NCBI GenBank assembly: GCA_025455505.1
Contig: JALOMK010000126.1
Location: 1-9,335 of the forward strand
Source of the DNA: Bacteroidales bacterium
Lineage (GTDB): Bacteria > Bacteroidota > Bacteroidia > Bacteroidales > VadinHA17
Reading direction: 5' to 3'
DNA: 9,335 bases
The position numbers and the translations under genes were made by a program. A model generated the notes under the pieces. That model was not told the DNA's origin. It ran no database searches and saw only the letters and a program-made list of their open reading frames with translations. This document shows positions 5,711 to 9,335 of the stretch, piece by piece (positions within the stretch are counted from its first letter, which is position 1; every line of letters begins with the position of its first letter).

Positions 5711-6874
5711 ATGGAACCTGTATTCCTGCCTAAGACAATTTCACTTTATAAAAGGATTGGTTATAAGAGGCAACAGATCCAGACCGATATTCTGTCCGGA
5801 ATAATAGTAGGGATTCTTGCACTGCCTCTTGCGATAGCATTTGCAATTGCCTCAGGTGTAAGTCCCGAGAAAGGGCTTATAACTGCAGTGGTTGCTGGCT
5901 TTTTAATCTCCCTTCTTGGCGGAAGCAGGGTTCAGATTGGCGGGCCTACAGGAGCTTTTGTTGTGATTGTCGTTGGTATTGTAGGTACTTATGGAATCGA
6001 AGGACTCATAATTTCAACCATTCTCGCGGGTATAATTCTTGTAGTTTTCGGGCTTCTGCGACTTGGCACACTGATAAAGTTCATACCCCTGCCCCTTGTT
6101 GTCGGTTTTACGAGCGGCATTGCGGTGATTATTTTTACTTCGCAGGTTAATGATTTTCTTGGGCTGGATCTTGAAAAACTCCCATCAGAGTTTACAGGAA
6201 AATGGCAACTGTATTTCTCAAGCCTTGAAGAAATTAATCCGTATGCTGTATCAATAGCTGTTGCTACAGTATTGATAGGCGTTTATTCAAAGAGACTTAC
6301 GGGCAAGATTCCGGGTGCTTTCATATCAATCATACTGCTGACTGTTGTGGTACAGCTTTTTGATTTGCCTGTAAGCACAATAGAGAGCGTTTTCGGGATT
6401 ATTCCGGGGACTATTTCTTTTGCAGATTTTTCTTCGTTCGATCCGGGCAACATTGCCCTGTATATTCAGCCAGCGCTGACAATTGCACTGCTTGGTGCTA
6501 TAGAATCACTCCTGTCAGCTGTTGTGTCGGATGGCATGATAAGCAGTAACCACAGGTCGAACACTGAACTTATTGCCCAGGGCATTGCCAATATTGCTTC
6601 GGGGATATTCGGGGGAATTCCCGCAACAGGGGCAATAGCCCGTACAGCAACAAATGTTAAAAATGGCGGACGCACACCAATAGCGGGAATGGTTCATGCG
6701 GTGACCCTGCTGCTGATTATGCTCTTTTTCGGGAAGTATGCTGCAAAGATCCCGCTTGCCTGCCTGGCGGGGATTCTTGTAGTGGTTGCCTATAACATGA
6801 GCGAGTGGAGATCCTTTGTGTCTTTCCTGAAGCAAGGTATGATGCTGTTGTTCTTGTTGTTACATTTTTGCTGA
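5711..6874 (+). CDS. SulP transporter, N-terminal transport domain fragment
   Basis: This frame encodes 387 residues, of which the first 374 are family-like. It contains the N-terminal [20 protein letters not shown] (25-44), [16 protein letters not shown] (48-63), [15 protein letters not shown] (71-85), the [13 protein letters not shown] segment (124-136) and a central [23 protein letters not shown] motif (about 301-323), all diagnostic of SulP proteins. The last 13 residues (from Gln375) are out of frame. As written the product would lack the last transmembrane helix region and the STAS domain. A two-residue change of frame restores a full protein, so this should be read with the downstream fragment. 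Confidence 0.8.
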   Translation: MEPVFLPKTISLYKRIGYKRQQIQTDILSGIIVGILALPLAIAFAIASGVSPEKGLITAVVAGFLISLLGGSRVQIGGPTGAFVVIVVGIVGTYGIEGLIISTILAGIILVVFGLLRLGTLIKFIPLPLVVGFTSGIAVIIFTSQVNDFLGLDLEKLPSEFTGKWQLYFSSLEEINPYAVSIAVATVLIGVYSKRLTGKIPGAFISIILLTVVVQLFDLPVSTIESVFGIIPGTISFADFSSFDPGNIALYIQPALTIALLGAIESLLSAVVSDGMISSNHRSNTELIAQGIANIASGIFGGIPATGAIARTATNVKNGGRTPIAGMVHAVTLLLIMLFFGKYAAKIPLACLAGILVVVAYNMSEWRSFVSFLKQGMMLLFLLLHFC

Positions 6875-7386
6875 CTGTTTTTGCTGATCTAACGATAGCA
6901 ATTGAGGTTGGGATGGTTCTTGCTGCAATGCTTTTCATGCAGAGGATGGCAAAACTCGGAGAAGTCTACTCGCTTGAGAATGATAAGGATTTTATTGATG
7001 ACTATGCTTCACTGCCTGATGGTTTATCAATCTATGAGATCAACGGACCCTTCTTCTTCGGTGCAGCCAACAAGTACAAGGAAGTGTTGAAGGAGGTCGG
7101 CATCAGGTCGAAGGTCATAATACTCAGGATGCGCAACGTGCCATTTATTGATGCAACTGGGATGCACAATTTCAAGGAGGTTCTTAAGACCCTGCATAAT
7201 TACAAGGTAGAGGTTGTTTTGTCGGGAGTAAGGCCGGGAGTGTATGATTCTCTTGTAAAAGCCGGTATTGAACAGTATATCTCGCTTGACCAGGTATGTT
7301 CAGATTATGAAATAGCACGGCCTAAGGCCATAGACATACTTGATGATATCAGAAAGGAAAAGAAATCCGGCCAGCATTTTCAATAG
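6805..7386 (+). CDS. SulP transporter, C-terminal fragment with STAS domain
   Basis: Family-like sequence begins at codon 6832; the in-frame ATG at 6805 is only the first available start and its first nine residues are not SulP-like. The fragment has the final membrane segment ([20 protein letters not shown], residues 20-39 of the fragment) and then a cytoplasmic STAS domain (about 74-165), including [13 protein letters not shown] and FIDATG (114-119), the position of the conserved acidic/Ser-Thr loop in STAS and anti-sigma-antagonist folds. On its own it could make a membrane-tethered STAS protein, but there is no separate promoter or ribosome site to support that. Confidence 0.7.
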   Translation: MEILCVFPEARYDAVVLVVTFLLTVFADLTIAIEVGMVLAAMLFMQRMAKLGEVYSLENDKDFIDDYASLPDGLSIYEINGPFFFGAANKYKEVLKEVGIRSKVIILRMRNVPFIDATGMHNFKEVLKTLHNYKVEVVLSGVRPGVYDSLVKAGIEQYISLDQVCSDYEIARPKAIDILDDIRKEKKSGQHFQ

Positions 7387-9068
7387 CCGGCTGCCTGGCC
7401 GTCCTTCCTGGATTCCGAGGCTCCGAACCAGACTTTGTTTTTATCGTCCCACATGATGGCCTGGTAACCTCCGAAGCCTCCAAGATCCCATTGAATCCTG
7501 TGGCCCATGGCCATCAGTCGCTGGATTACATCAGGTCTGAAACCGCTTTCGAGGTACATAATGCCTCCGTCTGTCATTGCCTGTCCTGTCGGTTCCGAAG
7601 AACCGACATGGTGAATCCTTGGAGCGTCTCCCGCTTCCTGGAGATTCATTTTAAAGTCAATGAGGTTAATCACAATCTGGGCATGTCCCTGAGGCTGCAT
7701 ATCACCGCCCATTACCCCGAAACTTATGTAGGGCTTGTTGTTCCTTGTGATGAAAGCCGGAATGATTGTGTGGAATGGTCTTTTCCCCGGGGCATAAACA
7801 TTATTGTGACCTTCCGCCAGGGTGAACATTTCGCCCCTGTCCTGCAGTATGAAACCGAGGCCGGTCGGACACATCCCCGATCCCATGCCCCTGTAGTTGC
7901 TCTGTATCAGAGATACCATGTTGCCGTATTTGTCTGCAACAGTGAGGTAAATAGTGTTTGCAGCCTCAATTTTACCGGGCTCATAAATAAGTGCAGCCTT
8001 GTTCCTGTCTATCTGCTTTCGCCTTTCTGCCGCATATTTTTTAGATATAAGTTGTGAGACAGGAATATCCTTAAACCTCGGATCAGCATAATACTTTGAC
8101 CTGTCCTCGAATGCAAGCTTCTTTGCTTCAGTGAAGAGATGAATATACTCGGCAGAACCGAAGCCCATGGATGCAAGATCATATCCTTCAAGGATATTGA
8201 GTATCTGAAGTGCCGCGATACCCTGTCCGTTCGGGGGTAGTTCCCAGATATCAAAGCCCCTGTAATTTGTACTGACAGGCTCTACCCATTCTGATCTGTG
8301 CCTTGCCATGTCATCATATGTAAGAAATCCTCCCTGTGCTTTCATAAAGCTTTCAATATCCCTGGCTATGCTTCCCCGGTAGAACTCATTTCTTCCTCCC
8401 TTTACAATCTTTTCAAGTGTCTGTGCAAGTAACGGGTTCCTGAATACTTCTCCCTTGGCAGGGGCCTTCCCCCCGGGCATGTAAACTTCTTTTATGTTCG
8501 GATACTCCTTCAGGCGTTCTGTTCCCCTGGCAAGATCGAATGCAATGACTTCGGTAAGCGGGAAACCCTCCCTGGCATAGTTAATTGCAGGCTGAAGTAT
8601 ATCCTTCATTGGAATCTTTCCAAGCATCTCGTGCATCTCATACCACCCGTCTACACAGCCTGGCACTGAGACGGGCAGTGGCCCGTAGGAAGGAATGAAT
8701 TCATACCCGTTTTCCCTGAAATATTCAAGTTTCAGTGAACGAGGTGACCTTCCGCTGGCGTTTAGCCCATAAAGTTTTCCCCTCTCTGCACTCCATATTA
8801 TTGCAAAAAGGTCACCTCCGATTCCTGATCCGGTGGGTTCAACAACCCCGAGAACGGCATTTGCGGCAATTGCTGCATCTATTGCGTTTCCTCCCCGCTT
8901 GAGAATATCCAGCGCTGCCTGGGTGGCAAGGGGCTGACTCGTGGCAGCCATTCCATTCCTGGCAATTACTTCGGAGCGGGTGGCAAAGCCCCGGCCTGTA
9001 ATCCTGTCCTGTCCCATGATAGATAAGGATATTGATAGTGAAACAAGTAAAAAGGGGATTCTTCTCAT
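7380..9068 (-). CDS. Secreted gamma-glutamyltransferase-family Ntn hydrolase
   Basis: The 562-residue protein has a signal peptide (MRRIPFLLVSLSISLSIMGQ) and is probably periplasmic. Family members self-cleave into two subunits at an internal Thr that becomes the nucleophile; here NTIYLTVADKYGNMVS (371-386) puts that Thr at 372. Other family blocks are GGNAIDAAIAANAVLGVVEP (59-78), SGIGGDLFAI (81-90), SVPGCVDGW (134-142), LPPNGQG (277-283), and FKMNLQEAGDAPRIHH (472-487). Two sites differ from classical glutathione-cleaving GGT: GRSP (106-109) in place of the glutamate-binding D-x-R-E-x-A-P, and GGDMQPQGH (454-462) in place of SPGGSRI. These are traits of the YwrD / cephalosporin-acylase-like branch, so the substrate may not be glutathione. 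Start ATG 9066-9068 gives the signal peptide. It lies 40 bp after the AlkD-like gene but has its own weak -7 box. Confidence 0.9.
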   Translation of the reverse strand: MRRIPFLLVSLSISLSIMGQDRITGRGFATRSEVIARNGMAATSQPLATQAALDILKRGGNAIDAAIAANAVLGVVEPTGSGIGGDLFAIIWSAERGKLYGLNASGRSPRSLKLEYFRENGYEFIPSYGPLPVSVPGCVDGWYEMHEMLGKIPMKDILQPAINYAREGFPLTEVIAFDLARGTERLKEYPNIKEVYMPGGKAPAKGEVFRNPLLAQTLEKIVKGGRNEFYRGSIARDIESFMKAQGGFLTYDDMARHRSEWVEPVSTNYRGFDIWELPPNGQGIAALQILNILEGYDLASMGFGSAEYIHLFTEAKKLAFEDRSKYYADPRFKDIPVSQLISKKYAAERRKQIDRNKAALIYEPGKIEAANTIYLTVADKYGNMVSLIQSNYRGMGSGMCPTGLGFILQDRGEMFTLAEGHNNVYAPGKRPFHTIIPAFITRNNKPYISFGVMGGDMQPQGHAQIVINLIDFKMNLQEAGDAPRIHHVGSSEPTGQAMTDGGIMYLESGFRPDVIQRLMAMGHRIQWDLGGFGGYQAIMWDDKNKVWFGASESRKDGQAAGY

Positions 9069-9086
9069 TACTGATTGTTTAAACGG

Positions 9087-9094
9087 TAAAATTA
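9087..9094 (-). promoter_or_regulatory. Possible -7 box for the GGT-family gene
   Basis: The minus strand reads TAATTTTA, matching TAnnTTTG except for the final G, and ends 18 nt before the ATG at 9066-9068, in line with the 17-19 nt spacing of other starts here. Co-transcription from the AlkD-like gene 40 bp upstream remains possible. Confidence 0.25.
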
Positions 9095-9108
9095 TAAAAG
9101 TGTACGGA

Positions 9109-9335
9109 CTATTTTGACATGGCCCTTGTTTTTAATTCCATTGGCATTTTCTCTATTGCATACCTGAAAGCTGTCCTTGGCATCCTGTCCTTTCTTTCCA
9201 TGACATACCTGAAAACCTCTTCGCAATGTGCCTGGCTGCATGATTTCAGCATCCACCCATAGCCCTTCTGAACCATGTCATCCCTGTCGGTGAGAAGGAT
9301 ATCGGCTATTGAGAATATATCTGTCAGGAATTGAC
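9109..9335 (-). CDS. DNA alkylation repair protein, AlkD-like (partial, C-terminal end)
   Basis: The minus strand is open from the window edge to TAG at 9109-9111, giving the last 74 residues. The sequence DDMVQKGYGWMLK, followed by EEVFRYVMERKDRMPRTAFR and YAIEKMP, is the typical C-terminal end of AlkD-like HEAT-repeat DNA glycosylases, which remove bulky or positively charged alkylated bases without flipping them. DDMVQKG...W is a family hallmark, and MPRTAFRYAIEKM closes the last helical repeat. The N-terminal part and start lie beyond the window. The gene precedes the GGT-family gene in the same direction, with no evident functional link. Confidence 0.85.
   Translation of the reverse strand, partial: QFLTDIFSIADILLTDRDDMVQKGYGWMLKSCSQAHCEEVFRYVMERKDRMPRTAFRYAIEKMPMELKTRAMSK

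Larger units (their letters stand above)
5711..7386 (+). pseudogene. SulP family anion transporter gene interrupted by a -1 frameshift
   Basis: Read as one gene the region is 1677 nt if a single base is added, giving a SulP/SLC26-type inner-membrane anion transporter of 558 residues, normal for the family (sulfate, bicarbonate or other anions by symport or exchange). Frame 1 runs 5711-6874 and diverges from the family after SFLK (aag, 6830-6832); the correct continuation [12 protein letters not shown] begins at gca 6832-6834 in the other frame and stays open to TAG 7384-7386. One missing base, probably a G making AAGGCAAGG into AAGCAAGG, explains it. No homopolymer or canonical slippery heptamer lies at the junction, so programmed frameshifting is unlikely. 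No second lesion is seen, so the change is recent or an assembly error. A predicted promoter precedes it, and the 3' end overlaps the convergent hydrolase gene by 7 bp. Confidence 0.75.

Noticed and set aside
6826..6874. Programmed -1 ribosomal frameshift in the SulP gene
   Set aside because: No canonical X-XXY-YYZ heptamer occurs where the conserved reading switches frame, and a later slip at the TTTTT near 6865 would replace conserved residues with unrelated ones.
7491..8057. A 188-codon + strand open frame opposite the GGT-family gene
   Set aside because: It is antisense to a strongly conserved coding sequence, is rich in Cys/His/Arg without a pattern, and has no promoter-like box or recognisable domain.
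9077..9084. GTTTAAAC palindrome upstream of the GGT-family gene
   Set aside because: Eight-base self-complementary AT-rich words are common in intergenic DNA, and the symmetry does not extend beyond it.

Overview
The window looks like an ordinary housekeeping stretch of a Bacteroidota chromosome, probably a member of the Bacteroidales or a close relative. I infer this from the gene families (GH109-type Tat lipoprotein oxidoreductase, DUF6132 protein, half-size TauE/SafE protein), from AGG-rich arginine codon use, from the general absence of strong Shine-Dalgarno sequences, and from promoter-like TAnnTTTG boxes close to the starts. No phage, insertion sequence, CRISPR array, tRNA or rRNA was seen.

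Layout. 1-92: a possible C-terminal end of a + strand gene, or alternatively a strong stem-loop. 93-461 (-): half-size TauE/SafE permease. 462-538: divergent promoter region. 539-1567 (+): mltG, a lytic transglycosylase, overlapping tail to tail by 8 bp with 1560-2576 (-): murB. 2577-2719: divergent promoter region. 2720-5639 (+): a tight three-gene cluster of glycosyltransferase, DUF6132 membrane protein and exported GH109/Gfo-Idh-MocA lipoprotein. 5640-5710: promoter region. 5711-7386 (+): a SulP anion transporter split by a one-base frameshift near 6832. 7380-9068 (-): a secreted gamma-glutamyltransferase-family Ntn hydrolase, overlapping the SulP end by 7 bp. 9109-9335 (-): the C-terminal end of an AlkD-like DNA alkylation repair protein, cut by the window edge.

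How the genes relate. MltG and MurB both act in peptidoglycan metabolism (strand termination and UDP-MurNAc synthesis). The glycosyltransferase and the GH109-type enzyme suggest sugar or glycoconjugate chemistry at the envelope, but no substrate can be read from sequence. The transporter and the GGT-like enzyme are separate units. All intergenic regions are short (no gene-free stretch exceeds about 150 bp).

Most useful observations: the single-base lesion in the SulP gene; a shared 19-bp near-palindromic element upstream of murB and of the SulP gene, within a wider pattern of mirror-symmetric -7 boxes; and active-site differences that set the GGT-like enzyme apart from classical GGT. I did not find a convincing new multi-gene system here.
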